This document shows, piece by piece, positions 27,381-36,742 of a stretch of 64,000 bases of DNA. A program made the translations under genes and the position numbers. The DNA lies in contig NZ_KB911608.1 of assembly GCF_000383615.1 (NCBI RefSeq), forward strand, positions 48,639 to 112,638, read 5' to 3'. The stretch's first letter is position 1. The number at the start of each line of letters is the position of its first letter. The stretch comes from Streptomyces canus 299MFChir4.1 (GTDB lineage: Bacteria; Actinomycetota; Actinomycetes; Streptomycetales; Streptomycetaceae). Below the pieces are notes generated by a model. The model was given only the letters and a program-made list of their open reading frames with translations. It had not been told where the DNA came from and did no database searches.

Positions 27381-28970
27381 TCACTTGGCCGCGGCCGGGG
27401 CGTCCTCGCCGAGAAGCTTGCCGTCCGAGGTCTCGAACTGCTTCTTGAAGTCGGCGATCGCGTCGGCAACAGCGGTGAGGGTGTCGTCCGACATCTTGCC
27501 GCCCTCCTTGATGGAGGTCATGAGGCCCTGCTCCTTGCGGTGCAGGTACTCCAGGAGCTCCTTCTCGAAGCGGCGGATGTCGTTGACCGGGACGTCGTCC
27601 ATCTTGCCGGTGGTGCCGGCCCAGACGGAGACGACCTGGTCCTCGGTCGCCATCGGCTGGTACTGGGCCTGCTTCAGCAGCTCGACCATGCGCTGGCCGC
27701 GCTCCAGCTGCGCCTTCGACGCGGCGTCCAGGTCGGAACCGAAGGCGGCGAAGGCCTCCAGCTCACGGAACTGGGCGAGGTCCACGCGCAGACGACCCGA
27801 GACCTGCTTCATCGCCTTGTGCTGCGCGGAACCACCGACTCGGGAGACGGAGATACCGACGTTCAGCGCGGGGCGCTGACCGGCGTTGAACAGGTCCGAC
27901 TCCAGGAAGCACTGGCCGTCGGTGATGGAGATGACGTTGGTCGGGATGAACGCCGAGACGTCGTTGGCCTTGGTCTCGACGATCGGCAGACCGGTCATCG
28001 AGCCCGCGCCCATCTCGTCGGAGAGCTTGGCGCAGCGCTCCAGCAGACGGGAGTGCAGGTAGAAGACGTCACCCGGGTAGGCCTCGCGCCCCGGCGGGCG
28101 GCGCAGCAGCAGGGACACGGCGCGGTAGGCGTCGGCCTGCTTCGAGAGGTCGTCGAAGATGATGAGGACGTGCTTGCCCTCGTACATCCACTGCTGGCCG
28201 ATGGCCGAACCGGTGTACGGCGCCAGGTACTTGAAGCCGGCCGGGTCGGACGCCGGGGCGGCGACGATGGTCGTGTACTCCAGCGCGCCGGCCTCTTCCA
28301 GGGCGCCACGCACGGAGGCGATGGTCGAGCCCTTCTGGCCGATGGCGACGTAGACGCAGCGGACCTGCTTCTTCGGGTCGCCGGAGCGCCAGTTGTCACG
28401 CTGGTTGATGATCGTGTCGACGGCCAGGGCGGTCTTGCCGGTCTGACGGTCACCGATGATCAGCTGGCGCTGGCCACGGCCGATCGGGGTCATCGCGTCG
28501 ACGGCCTTGTAGCCGGTCTCCATCGGCTCGTGCACCGACTTACGGGCCATGACGCCCGGAGCCTGCAGCTCAAGCGCGCGACGACCGCTGGTCTCGATCT
28601 CGCCGAGGCCGTCGATCGGGGCACCGAGCGGGTCGACGACGCGGCCGAGGTAGCCCTCGCCGACGGCCACGGAGAGGACCTCGCCGGTACGGGTGACCGG
28701 CTGACCCTCCTCGATGCCGCTGAACTCACCGAGGACGACGCAACCGATCTCGCGCTCTTCCAGGTTGAGCGCGAGGCCGAGGGTGCCGTCCTCGAACTTC
28801 AGCAGTTCGTTGGCCATGGCCGAGGGCAGACCCTCGACCTTCGCGATGCCGTCGCCGGCAAGGGTGACCGTACCGACCTCCTCGCGCGAGGCCGCGTCCG
28901 GCTTGTACGACTGGACGAAGTTCTCCAGCGCGTCCCGGATCTCCTCCGGCCGGATCGTGAGCTCCGCCAT
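27381..28970 (-). CDS. atpA: F1 ATP synthase alpha subunit
   Basis: A 529-residue non-catalytic nucleotide-binding subunit. Walker A GDRQTGKT, the QKGSTIA region and the arginine-finger segment VGISVSRVGGSAQHKAMK are present. MAELTIRPEEIRDALENF at 28970 is the conserved start; the frame is open further upstream but without support. The C-terminus carries an actinobacterial extension ending LLGEDAPAAAK. It is the third of the F1 genes in operon order, after atpH. Confidence 0.98.
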   Translation of the reverse strand: MAELTIRPEEIRDALENFVQSYKPDAASREEVGTVTLAGDGIAKVEGLPSAMANELLKFEDGTLGLALNLEEREIGCVVLGEFSGIEEGQPVTRTGEVLSVAVGEGYLGRVVDPLGAPIDGLGEIETSGRRALELQAPGVMARKSVHEPMETGYKAVDAMTPIGRGQRQLIIGDRQTGKTALAVDTIINQRDNWRSGDPKKQVRCVYVAIGQKGSTIASVRGALEEAGALEYTTIVAAPASDPAGFKYLAPYTGSAIGQQWMYEGKHVLIIFDDLSKQADAYRAVSLLLRRPPGREAYPGDVFYLHSRLLERCAKLSDEMGAGSMTGLPIVETKANDVSAFIPTNVISITDGQCFLESDLFNAGQRPALNVGISVSRVGGSAQHKAMKQVSGRLRVDLAQFRELEAFAAFGSDLDAASKAQLERGQRMVELLKQAQYQPMATEDQVVSVWAGTTGKMDDVPVNDIRRFEKELLEYLHRKEQGLMTSIKEGGKMSDDTLTAVADAIADFKKQFETSDGKLLGEDAPAAAK

Positions 28971-29095
28971 CTGGGTTCCCTGCTCTCCTTGTTGGGCCCG
29001 AAGTTTCACTTTGGGGGTCTGGGGGCGACCCCCAGGATTCTTCATGTACGGCCCAACCAGGGCCGTCGTAAGTACGTACTGCTATGAAGTTGCTG

Positions 29096-29911
29096 CTAGC
29101 CCGCCAGGCGGCGGCCGGCGTCCTCGATGCGGTCCGCGATGGAGCCGTTGATGACCTCGTCGCCGACCTGCACCCGGATCCCGCCGAGGACCTCGGGGTC
29201 CACGTCGAGGTTGAGGTGCATCGGGCGGCCGTAGAGCTTCGCCAGGGCACCGCCCAGGCGCTGCTTCTGCTGGTCGCTCAGCGGAACCGCCGAGGTGACG
29301 ACGGCCACCATGCGGTCCCGGCGCTCGGCGGCGAGCTTGGACAGGGACTCAAGGCCCGCCTCCAGGCTACGTCCCCGGGGCGCGGCCACAAGGCGCGTCA
29401 CCAAACGCTCGGTCGTCGCATCGGCGCGGCCACCGAGCAGGCTGGCGAGCAGCTCACGCTTGGCCTGGGCCGATGCGGCGCGGTCGGTCAGCGCGGCGCG
29501 CAGCTCGGTGTTCGAGGCGACGATCCGGCCGAACCGGAACAGCTCGTCCTCGACGTTGTCGAGCGTGCCCCGCCGCTGCGCGGCGGTCAGGTCGGCGATG
29601 TTCGCCAGCTCCTCCAGCGCGTCCACCAGGTCGCGCGAGCGCGACCAGCGGGAGCGCACCATGCCGGACACCAGGTCGGTGGCGGGGCCGCCGACCTGCG
29701 TGCCGATCAGGCGCTGGGCCAGTTCGGCCTTGGCCTCGCCGGGCTGCGCCGGGTCGGTCAGGACCCGACGCAGCGACACCTCGCGGTCGAGCAGCGCGGT
29801 GACGGCGGCCAGCTCGTCGGCGAGCGAGCCGGCGTCCACGGACGTGTTGTCCGTCAGCGCGTCGAGACGCTCGCGTGCGGCTGCCAGGGCCTCGCGGCTC
29901 GCTCCGTTCAT
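29096..29911 (-). CDS. atpH: F1 ATP synthase delta subunit
   Basis: A 271-residue peripheral-stalk subunit, about 90 residues longer than the E. coli form, as usual in streptomycetes. The conserved C-terminal region LGGIRVQVGDEVINGSIADRI is present. Its start overlaps the end of atpF by four bases, so b and delta are translationally coupled. The long N-terminal helical part (REALAAARERLDALTDN...) corresponds to the OSCP domain with its insert. Confidence 0.95.
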   Translation of the reverse strand: MNGASREALAAARERLDALTDNTSVDAGSLADELAAVTALLDREVSLRRVLTDPAQPGEAKAELAQRLIGTQVGGPATDLVSGMVRSRWSRSRDLVDALEELANIADLTAAQRRGTLDNVEDELFRFGRIVASNTELRAALTDRAASAQAKRELLASLLGGRADATTERLVTRLVAAPRGRSLEAGLESLSKLAAERRDRMVAVVTSAVPLSDQQKQRLGGALAKLYGRPMHLNLDVDPEVLGGIRVQVGDEVINGSIADRIEDAGRRLAG

Positions 29912-30453
29912 CGCGCGGCCTCGGCCTTCTCCTCAAGGTCCTCAAGGAAGCGGTCGATCACGCGGGACTGGCGGGCGTGGTCCTCGAGGGACTCGCCGAC
30001 GAGCTTGCCGGCCAGCTCGGTGGCGAGCTTGCCGACGTCCTGGCGCAGCGCGGACGCGGCGGCCTTGCGGTCCGCCTCGATCTGCGCGTGACCGGCGGCG
30101 ACGATCTCCTCGCGCTGCCGCTGGCCTTCCGCGCGCATCTCGGCGATGAGCGTGGCGCCCTGCTCCTGCGCCTCCTGGCGCAGGCGCGCGGCCTCGTGGC
30201 GGGCCTCGGCGAGCTGTGCCTTGTACTGCTCAAGGACGCTCTGGGCCTCGGTCTGCGCGGCCTCGGCCTTCTCGATACCGCCCTCGATGGCCTCGCGACG
30301 CTCTTCCAGAACCTTGTTGATGTTCGGGAGGAGCTTCTTGGCGAGGAAGCCGAAGACGATGACGAAGGCGATGAGGCCGATGACAAGCTCGGGGATCGGC
30401 GGGACGAGGGGGTTCTCGGACTCCTCGACTGCCAGAATGAGCAGCTGGCTCAT
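29908..30453 (-). CDS. atpF: Fo ATP synthase b subunit
   Basis: A 181-residue stator subunit: one membrane helix (PELVIGLIAFVIVFGFLAKKLLP, about residues 20-45) followed by a long charged helix (EERREAIEGGIEKAEAAQ ... QAQIEADRKAAASALRQD) that dimerises and reaches up to delta. The N-terminal ILAVEESENPLVPPIPE extension is typical of actinobacteria. It lies 42 bases after atpE. Confidence 0.96.
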   Translation of the reverse strand: MSQLLILAVEESENPLVPPIPELVIGLIAFVIVFGFLAKKLLPNINKVLEERREAIEGGIEKAEAAQTEAQSVLEQYKAQLAEARHEAARLRQEAQEQGATLIAEMRAEGQRQREEIVAAGHAQIEADRKAAASALRQDVGKLATELAGKLVGESLEDHARQSRVIDRFLEDLEEKAEAAR

Positions 30454-30495
30454 ATCAGTGCCTTTCGTCTAGTCGGCTGGTCGTGGATCCGCGGA

Positions 30496-30732
30496 TCACT
30501 TGCCGTAGACGAACGGCATGACCAGACCGATGAGGGCGAGCGCCTCACAGAAAGCGAAGCCGAGGATCTGGTTGGCGCGGATCAGGCCGGCGGCCTCGGG
30601 CTGACGGGCCAGGGCCTGGGTGCCGTTACCGAAGATGATGCCGACGCCGACGCCGGGGCCGATGGCAGCGAGGCCATAGCCGATGGAGCCGAGCGAGCCG
30701 GAAACAGCGGCAAGGGTCTCAGTGGCAGCCAT
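30496..30732 (-). CDS. atpE: Fo ATP synthase c subunit
   Basis: A 78-residue proteolipid with two membrane helices joined by the R43-Q-P45 loop. The proton-binding carboxylate is E63 in helix 2 (GFAFCEALALIG). Glycine-rich helix 1 (GPGVGVGIIFGNG) packs the ring. A Glu rather than Asp is expected for actinobacteria. No sodium-binding pattern is evident, so it is a proton enzyme. Confidence 0.97.
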   Translation of the reverse strand: MAATETLAAVSGSLGSIGYGLAAIGPGVGVGIIFGNGTQALARQPEAAGLIRANQILGFAFCEALALIGLVMPFVYGK

Positions 30733-30805
30733 GGTGATTCTTCCTTCTGTTTCTAAGGCCGGTGGGGGTTGGCCACCGGACGACTGTGGGGTCGGGCGGG
30801 GTCGC

Positions 30806-31627
30806 TCAGTGGTGCTCGGCGAGCGCGCCCTGGATGAAGGTGCAGGTCAGGAGCACGAAGACGTAGGCCTGCAGGGCCTGAATGAACAGCTCGAAGGCCG
30901 TCATGATGATGACCATGATGAACGAGACGCCCGCGTAGGCGATCCCGATGCCGTTCAGCAGGTACCAGCTGGCGATCGTGAAGAGCAGCAGCAGGGTGTG
31001 ACCCGCGAACATGTTGGCGAAGAGTCGCACAGCGTGGGTGAACGGCCGGACGAGCAGGTTCGAGAAGAACTCGATGAACATCGCCAGCGGGAGAACCGGG
31101 CCGAGCGACTTGTCGTAGCCGGTGAAGTTCTTGAAGGCTCCGACGAACCCGTGCCGCTTGAAGGTCAGCGAGACCCAGAGGACGTAGACGATCGCGGCAA
31201 GGCCCGCAGGGTACGAAATGATCGCCGTGACCGGGAACTGGGCGACCGGAATGATCGACCAGAGGTTCATCATCCAGACGAAGAAGAAGAGTGAGACGAC
31301 CAGGGGGACGTATTTCTCTCCTTCCTTCTTGCCGATGGTCTCGTAGACGATGCCGCGCCTGACGAAGTCGTAGCCCGCCTCGGCGACCATCTGCAGCTTG
31401 CCCGGGACGACCGCAGGCTTGCGGAAGGCGGCCCAGAAGAAGCCGATGATGATGACGGAACCGAGTAGCGCCAGCAGCATCGTCTTGTCGAAGTACACGT
31501 TGCTGGTGCCGTCGCCCACCAGGGGCTCGAACAGGAACGAGTGCAGGCCGGGAGCCGGGAAGCCACAGCCGTCAAAGATGTGGCAGTCGGTCTCGAAGGC
31601 GAGCACCTGCGTCGGGTCAGCACTCAC
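30806..31627 (-). CDS. atpB: Fo ATP synthase a subunit
   Basis: A 273-residue membrane subunit forming the proton half-channels. The essential Arg lies in RPFTHAVRLFANMFAGH; the C-terminal FELFIQALQAYVFVLLTC helix is conserved. GTG at 31627 (VSADPTQVLAFETD) follows AAGGAG with good spacing; a longer frame from 31663 lacks this support. It is separated from atpI by 225 bases without a visible gene. Confidence 0.95.
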   Translation of the reverse strand: MSADPTQVLAFETDCHIFDGCGFPAPGLHSFLFEPLVGDGTSNVYFDKTMLLALLGSVIIIGFFWAAFRKPAVVPGKLQMVAEAGYDFVRRGIVYETIGKKEGEKYVPLVVSLFFFVWMMNLWSIIPVAQFPVTAIISYPAGLAAIVYVLWVSLTFKRHGFVGAFKNFTGYDKSLGPVLPLAMFIEFFSNLLVRPFTHAVRLFANMFAGHTLLLLFTIASWYLLNGIGIAYAGVSFIMVIIMTAFELFIQALQAYVFVLLTCTFIQGALAEHH

Positions 31628-31852
31628 CGCGGGCTCCTTCAGCGTGGCGCATAGGTACGGCAACCTCGTTGTGTCGGCGCGGCGTACAGCCGCGGTTCGG
31701 CACTGGACTGGTGTTACGGATATGGGGGCGGCCGGGGGGCATCGAGCCTCGCGTTCGAGCAGGCGTCAGCTCGGATGCCCGCGCCCGCGATGCCGCAGTT
31801 GGCACCGGACGATAGCAGGAGATCTCAGACGTCTTTATCCCGGCCCTACCCC

Positions 31853-32266
31853 TCACGACGAGTGCCCCGATTTATCGGGCTCGACGTAGAGGATTTTGGA
31901 CTTCATGTGCGCACGGGTCTGCGCGGCGATCCACGCGAGGGTGCCGGCGACCAGCGTGAACGCGAAGGCCTTGGGGTGGAAGAGCGTGGTGTTCTTGAAC
32001 GCGGCCAGGAAGACGAACAGCAGCAGGATCTGCGTCGCGTACAGCATGAGGCCCATCGCCTGGAACAGGTGCGGAAGCGATTTGGCAGTGCGCTGCAGGA
32101 TGTAGAGACCGAGACCCATGAAGAGGATCACGATCAGTGTCGCCACCCCGGCCCCGATCGCACCCTTGCCACCGACGACCACACCACTGACGACGGCGGC
32201 GATCGCGCCGACGGCAGCCGTGGGCACGGCGGCCTGAGCCAGGATCCGGACGTCGTTGGACGGCAT
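31853..32266 (-). CDS. atpI: AtpI-like membrane protein of the ATP synthase operon
   Basis: A 137-residue protein with four membrane helices (for example VPTAAVGAIAAVVSGVVVGG and ATLIVILFMGLGLYIL). It occupies the first position of the atp cluster, where AtpI-type assembly or Mg-transport helper proteins sit; sequence similarity between AtpI proteins is weak, so the name rests on topology and position. Confidence 0.82.
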   Translation of the reverse strand: MPSNDVRILAQAAVPTAAVGAIAAVVSGVVVGGKGAIGAGVATLIVILFMGLGLYILQRTAKSLPHLFQAMGLMLYATQILLLFVFLAAFKNTTLFHPKAFAFTLVAGTLAWIAAQTRAHMKSKILYVEPDKSGHSS

Positions 32267-32574
32267 GGCGGCAACTCCGCTTTCAAAAGGGGGGGTGTGT
32301 CGTCATGGACGAGCGTAGTCCCGGGCTGAGGGTGACCCTCACGCCAAGGGACCGTCGCACTGCGGTCCTTCGGCTCTGCCCCGGGTTCTCGTGAACCGTA
32401 TCACAAACTATTTGATGCGGTCTTTACCTAGAACGTGTGCCCACTGTCACACATGAGAGTGAAGCTGCGCGTCTGCGCGGAAACGCGGGGGAGTTGTCTG
32501 GTATAAGGGCGATTTGTCGCCCCGTCGAACTCCCACGCGTTGGCAATGCTTTAGTCAGATTCTTACCTTGGGCG
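32267..32574 (-). promoter_or_regulatory. Upstream region of the atp operon
   Basis: 308 bases with no gene. The part at 32395-32460 is markedly A/T-rich for this genome (runs such as AAACTATTTGATG and TCTTTACCTAG) and is the likely promoter of the leftward atp operon, but I cannot fix -35/-10 hexamers. A hairpin GGGCGA-TTTG-TCGCCC near 32505 and a GGACCG/CGGTCC hairpin near 32350 lie in the same region. Confidence 0.45.
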
Positions 32575-33882
32575 TCAGCGCGAGGTCTCGGCCTTGCGCC
32601 TCTCCGGCACGTGCGAACGGGCGCTCAGCGCGGTCGCCCCGTTGACACCCGCCACCCCCACCGCGACCGGGGTGCGCTGTTCCACCTCCATGGCCTCCGC
32701 GACCGCCGCCCGCCGACGGCGGCGGTAACGCGGCGGCACGACGTGCTGGGCCCACATCGGCACGCGCGGGGTGAAGCGCGGCAGCAGCAGCAGCACGAGA
32801 CCGATCGCGCTGAGGAACACGACGCCGAGCACGATCCACATGGACGCGGAGTTCACCGAGTAGGCGAGTGAGCCGAACGCGATCAGCGCCGACCAGAAGT
32901 ACATGATCCACACCGCCCGGCTGTGCGAGTGCCCAATCTCCAGGAGCCGGTGGTGCAGATGCCCGCGGTCGGCGGCGAACGGCGACTGGCCCCGCCAGGT
33001 GCGGCGCACGATGGCCGAGATCAGGTCGGCGGCCGGCACCGCGATGATGGTCAGCGGGAGCAGCAGCGGGATGTAGACGGGAACCGTCTGGTGCACGGCC
33101 GCCTTCTCGGACCCGGCGAACAGCTTCAGCGCGTCCGGGTCGATCTGCCCGGTGATGGAGATCGCGCCCGCGGCCAGTACCAGGCCGATGAGCATCGATC
33201 CCGAGTCGCCCATGAAGATCCGCGCCGGATGCATGTTGTGCGGCAGGAAGCCGATGCACATGCCCATCAGGATCGCCGCGAACAGCGTGGCCGGGGCGGC
33301 CGCCTCGATGCCGTACGAGTACCAGATGCGGTAGGCGTACAGGAAGAACGCGCCGGCGGCGATGCAGACCATGCCGGAGGCGAGACCGTCGAGGCCGTCG
33401 ACGAAGTTCACCGCGTTGATGGTGATGACGACGAGCGCGACCGTCAGCAGGGTGCCCTGCCACTGGGTCAGCGCGACCGAGCCGACGCTGGGGATGGGCA
33501 GCCACAGGATCGTCAGACCCTGCATCACCATCACGCCCGCGGCGATCATCTGGCCGCCCAGCTTGATCAGGGCGTCGATCTCGAACTTGTCGTCCAGGAC
33601 GCCGATCAGCCAGATCAGGGCGGCCCCGGAGAGCAGCGCGCGCGGTTCGTTCGACTTCTCGAAGACCGCGCTGAGGTTGGTCAGGTGGTCGGCGACCAGC
33701 AGGCCCGCGCACAGTCCGAAGAACATGGCGATACCGCCGAGCCGCGGAGTCGGTTCCCGGTGCACGTCACGGGCCCGGATCTCCGGCATCGCTCCGGCCA
33801 CGATCGCGAACTTCCGTACCGGCCCTGTCAGCAGATACGTCACCGCGGCCGTGATGCAGAGCGTCAGCAGGTATTCACGCAC
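32575..33882 (-). CDS. WecA/MraY-family undecaprenyl-phosphate sugar-1-phosphate transferase
   Basis: A 435-residue polytopic enzyme (about 11 helices) of the phospho-N-acetylmuramoyl/GlcNAc-1-phosphate transferase family. Signature elements are PTPRLGGIAMF, GVLDDKFEID (DDxx motif), NAVNFVDGLDGLASG, FMGDSGSMLIG and the HLHHRLLEIGHSHSRAV histidine loop. It moves a sugar-1-phosphate from UDP-sugar to undecaprenyl phosphate for wall polymers (GlcNAc is most likely for WecA types). GTG at 33882 after GGGGAAG is preferred. A basic ~55-residue cytosolic tail is present. It sits just upstream of atp, as in other streptomycetes. Confidence 0.9.
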   Translation of the reverse strand: MREYLLTLCITAAVTYLLTGPVRKFAIVAGAMPEIRARDVHREPTPRLGGIAMFFGLCAGLLVADHLTNLSAVFEKSNEPRALLSGAALIWLIGVLDDKFEIDALIKLGGQMIAAGVMVMQGLTILWLPIPSVGSVALTQWQGTLLTVALVVITINAVNFVDGLDGLASGMVCIAAGAFFLYAYRIWYSYGIEAAAPATLFAAILMGMCIGFLPHNMHPARIFMGDSGSMLIGLVLAAGAISITGQIDPDALKLFAGSEKAAVHQTVPVYIPLLLPLTIIAVPAADLISAIVRRTWRGQSPFAADRGHLHHRLLEIGHSHSRAVWIMYFWSALIAFGSLAYSVNSASMWIVLGVVFLSAIGLVLLLLPRFTPRVPMWAQHVVPPRYRRRRRAAVAEAMEVEQRTPVAVGVAGVNGATALSARSHVPERRKAETSR

Positions 33883-34011
33883 AGGCTTCCCCACAGGTCT
33901 CGCTGGCCATCTCAGCCCCACACCCTAGCGACGCACGCATATGGTTGGGGACTTCCGGGTAGAGCCGATGGTTGCACGTGCGGCTGTGCCCGCAGGTGCG
34001 GATACCCTCGC

Positions 34012-35253
34012 TCAGGCCGGATACGGCGGAAATCCGCCGACCAGATCCCGCACTTCTTCACGTGCCCTGGCGCTCTCGACCTCCCCGCGCACCACCCCCG
34101 CGAGCAGGGCGGCGATGCCCGTCATCTCCTTCTCGGCCATGCCCTGGGTGGTGACGGCGGCGGTGCCCAAGCGCAGTCCGCGCAGGTCGGCGTGAGGAAG
34201 CGCACAGCAGTCCAGCACCATTCCCGCGGCCGCGAGCCGTCCCCGCGCGGTGCGTCCGTCGACGCCGAGCGGCGCCGGATCGGCGGTCACGAGATGCGTG
34301 TCGGTCCCGCCGGTGGTGACCACGAGTCCCTCGTCGGCCAGCGCGGCCGCGAGGACCCGCGCGTTGGCGACCACCTGATGGGCGTACGCGGAGAACGCCG
34401 GTGTCGCCGCCTCGCCGAACGCGACCGCCTTCGCGGCGATGGTGTGCATCTGCGCGCCGCCCTGCGTGAACGGGAAGACGGCCCGGTCGACCCGCTCGGC
34501 CAGCTCGCTCCCGCACAGGATCATTCCGCCGCGGGGCCCGCGCAGCACCTTGTGGGTGGTGGCGCAGACGACATCGGCGTACGGCACCGGACTGGGCGCC
34601 GCTCCCCCGGCGACCAGCCCGATGGGGTGGGCGGCGTCGGCGATGAGATACGCGCCCACCTCGTCGGCGACCTCGCGGAAGAAGGCGTAGTCGATGTGCC
34701 GGGGGTAGGCGATGGAACCGCACACGATCGCCTTGGGCCGGTGGGTGCGGGCGAGGGTGCGCACCTGGTCGTGGTCGATGATCCCGGTCTCGGCGTCGAC
34801 GCCGTAGGGGACGAAGTCGAACCAGCGGCCGGAGAAGTTGGCGGGCGAGCCGTGGGTGAGGTGGCCGCCGTAGGGCAGGCCGAGCGCGAGGACGGTGTCG
34901 CCGGGGCGCAGGAGCGCGGCGTAGGCGGCCAGCACCGCCGAAGAGCCCGAGTGGGACTGCACGTTGGCGTGTTCGGCGCCGAACAGGGACTTCGCCCGCT
35001 CCACGGCGAGCCGCTCGGCGACGTCGACCAGCTCGCAGCCGCCGTGATGGCGGGCGCCCGGATAACCCTCGGCGTACTTGTTGGCCAGCGACGAGCCGAG
35101 CGCGGCCAGGACGGCCGGCGAGCAGAAGTTCTCGGCGGCGATGAGCTGGAGCGTCGACGACTGCCGGTCGAGCTCCCCGAGCAGAATCTCGGCCAGCTCG
35201 GGGTCCTGCCGCGCGAGGACGTCGGCGGTCTGGGGCGCGTGGGTGACCGACAT
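34012..35253 (-). CDS. Serine hydroxymethyltransferase-family PLP enzyme
   Basis: A 413-residue fold-type I PLP enzyme. SHMT elements: LQLIAAENFCSPAVL, NKYAEGYPGARHHGG, SHSGSSAVLAAY, DAAHPIGLVAGG and the PLP-lysine motif TTHKVLRGPRGGM. Serine/glycine-tetrahydrofolate interconversion is the expected reaction. The canonical GlyA motif reads NVQPHSG; here it is NVQSHSG, so this may be a second SHMT paralogue with shifted specificity. ATG follows CGGAG. It lies between the WecA-like gene and the phosphatase gene in the same orientation. Confidence 0.87.
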   Translation of the reverse strand: MSVTHAPQTADVLARQDPELAEILLGELDRQSSTLQLIAAENFCSPAVLAALGSSLANKYAEGYPGARHHGGCELVDVAERLAVERAKSLFGAEHANVQSHSGSSAVLAAYAALLRPGDTVLALGLPYGGHLTHGSPANFSGRWFDFVPYGVDAETGIIDHDQVRTLARTHRPKAIVCGSIAYPRHIDYAFFREVADEVGAYLIADAAHPIGLVAGGAAPSPVPYADVVCATTHKVLRGPRGGMILCGSELAERVDRAVFPFTQGGAQMHTIAAKAVAFGEAATPAFSAYAHQVVANARVLAAALADEGLVVTTGGTDTHLVTADPAPLGVDGRTARGRLAAAGMVLDCCALPHADLRGLRLGTAAVTTQGMAEKEMTGIAALLAGVVRGEVESARAREEVRDLVGGFPPYPA

Positions 35254-35374
35254 GGTGGACTCCGGGGCGTCGACGGTGACGTACGTCCAATGTAGGCCCG
35301 GGGCCGGTGGGGTGCCCGGTCGTTACGTCCTTGCGGGTACGCCCGTGAGCGCCGTGACGACCGGACAGAGCGCG

Positions 35375-36046
35375 TCACGCGCGCGCAGGAACCCCGGTCA
35401 GCGCCGTCACCACCGGATCCAGCGCCTCGTTTATCTCGTCCCCGATCGAGCGGAAGAAGGGCAGCGGTGCTCCGTACGGGTCGAAGACCTCGTCGGCCTC
35501 GGCGGTGGGGGCCAGGAGCCACCCGCGTAGAGCGGCCGCCGCGCGGACCAGGGCGCGGGCGCGGCTCACCAGGCCCTCCTCCAGGGGCGGCAGGGTCGCC
35601 GGGTCTATCGCCTTCACCAGACGGGTGAACTCCTTCAGGGTGAAGGTGCGCAGGCCCGCCGAGTGCCCCATGGAGATCACCTGCTGGCGGTGGTCGCGGG
35701 TGGCGGTCAGCACCAGGTCCGCCATGATCACGTGTTCGTCCAGCAGTTCGCGCCCGGTGAAGCCGGAGGGGTCCGCGCCGAACTCGGCAAGGACCGTCTC
35801 CGCGTTGGCCTCCATGGGCGCGCCCTCGTGGCCCCAGGTCCCGGCGCTCTCCACGACCAGGCCGCCCCACAGGGGGTCGCCGAGCCGGTCCGCCAGGGCA
35901 TGCCGGGTCAGCCGCTCGGTGATCGGCGAGCGGCACACGTTGCCGGTGCTGACGTGGAGGATGCGGAAGCTGTCACGCGGGAGCCCTGTGAAGGTCCGCG
36001 TCTCTTCCCCGTCCCATATGCCACGCCCCGCGTCAGGGGCCGTCAA
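35375..36046 (-). CDS. Low-molecular-weight tyrosine phosphatase-like protein with Ser in place of catalytic Cys
   Basis: A 223-residue protein with the LMW-PTP fold: P-loop S33-T-G-N-V-C-R39-S-P and a C-terminal D-P-Y-G supplying the usual general acid Asp. The family motif is C-x5-R, with the first Cys as nucleophile; here it is Ser33 (codon in HVSTGN). The Arg and Asp are kept. Ordinary thiol-based catalysis should therefore be lost, suggesting a phosphate-binding or regulatory role, or a different reaction. An N-terminal extension of ~27 residues and an insert are present. It overlaps the upstream sua5 gene by four bases (ATGA). Confidence 0.83.
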   Translation of the reverse strand: MTAPDAGRGIWDGEETRTFTGLPRDSFRILHVSTGNVCRSPITERLTRHALADRLGDPLWGGLVVESAGTWGHEGAPMEANAETVLAEFGADPSGFTGRELLDEHVIMADLVLTATRDHRQQVISMGHSAGLRTFTLKEFTRLVKAIDPATLPPLEEGLVSRARALVRAAAALRGWLLAPTAEADEVFDPYGAPLPFFRSIGDEINEALDPVVTALTGVPARA

Positions 36047-36690
36047 TTCGCCACCTCGAGGTCGGGTACGACCTTCCTGAGCTCTTCCGCGGAGATCGCG
36101 CCCGCGCGCAGCAGCAGGGGCACCTCGCGGGTGACGTCGACGATCGAGGAGGGGACGTTGCCGGGGGTCGGGCCGCCGTCGAGGTAGACGGAGACCGAGT
36201 CGCCGAGCATGTCCTGGGCGGCGTCACAGGTCTCCGGCGAGGGGTGACCGGTCAGATTGGCGGAGGAGACCGCCATGGGGCCGACCTCGGTCAGCAGCTC
36301 GATGGCGACGGGGTGGAGCGGCATCCGGACGGCCACCGTGCCCCTGGTGTCGCCCAGGTCCCACTGGAGGGACGGCTGGTGCTTGGCGACGAGCGTGAGC
36401 GCGCCCGGCCAGAAGGCGTCGACGAGCTCCCAGGCCAGCTCGGAGAAGTCGGTGACGAGACCGTGGAGGGTGTTCGGGGAGCCGATCAGCACGGGAGTGG
36501 GCATGTTGCGGCCCCGGCCCTTGGCCTCCAGGAGGTCATGGACGGCCTCGGAGGAGAACGCGTCGGCGCCGATGCCGTACACCGTGTCGGTCGGGAGGAC
36601 CACGAGCTCGCCACGGCGGACGGCGGACGCGGCTTCGCGCAGACCGGTCGTGCGGTCGGTCGCGTCGTTGGTGTCGTATCGCCGTGCCAT
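36043..36690 (-). CDS. Sua5/YciO/YrdC family: L-threonylcarbamoyladenylate synthase
   Basis: A 215-residue YrdC-domain enzyme that makes threonylcarbamoyl-AMP from Thr, bicarbonate and ATP for the t6A37 modification of tRNAs reading ANN codons. Motifs: LVVLPTDTVYGIGADAF, KGRGRNMPTPVLIG, WPGALTLV and VAVRMPLHP, followed by SSANLTGHPSPETC. It has only the YrdC domain, not the extra Sua5 domain. It is 52 bases after prmC and overlaps the phosphatase gene, so all are one operon with prfA. Confidence 0.93.
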   Translation of the reverse strand: MARRYDTNDATDRTTGLREAASAVRRGELVVLPTDTVYGIGADAFSSEAVHDLLEAKGRGRNMPTPVLIGSPNTLHGLVTDFSELAWELVDAFWPGALTLVAKHQPSLQWDLGDTRGTVAVRMPLHPVAIELLTEVGPMAVSSANLTGHPSPETCDAAQDMLGDSVSVYLDGGPTPGNVPSSIVDVTREVPLLLRAGAISAEELRKVVPDLEVAN

Positions 36691-36742
36691 ATCTAGCGGG
36701 CCTCCTCGTACACGTACTGCTCTGGAGTCTGGGGAGTGCGGC

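Noticed and set aside
32267..32574. Riboswitch before the atp operon
   Set aside because: Two simple hairpins are present, but no known riboswitch core could be matched by eye.
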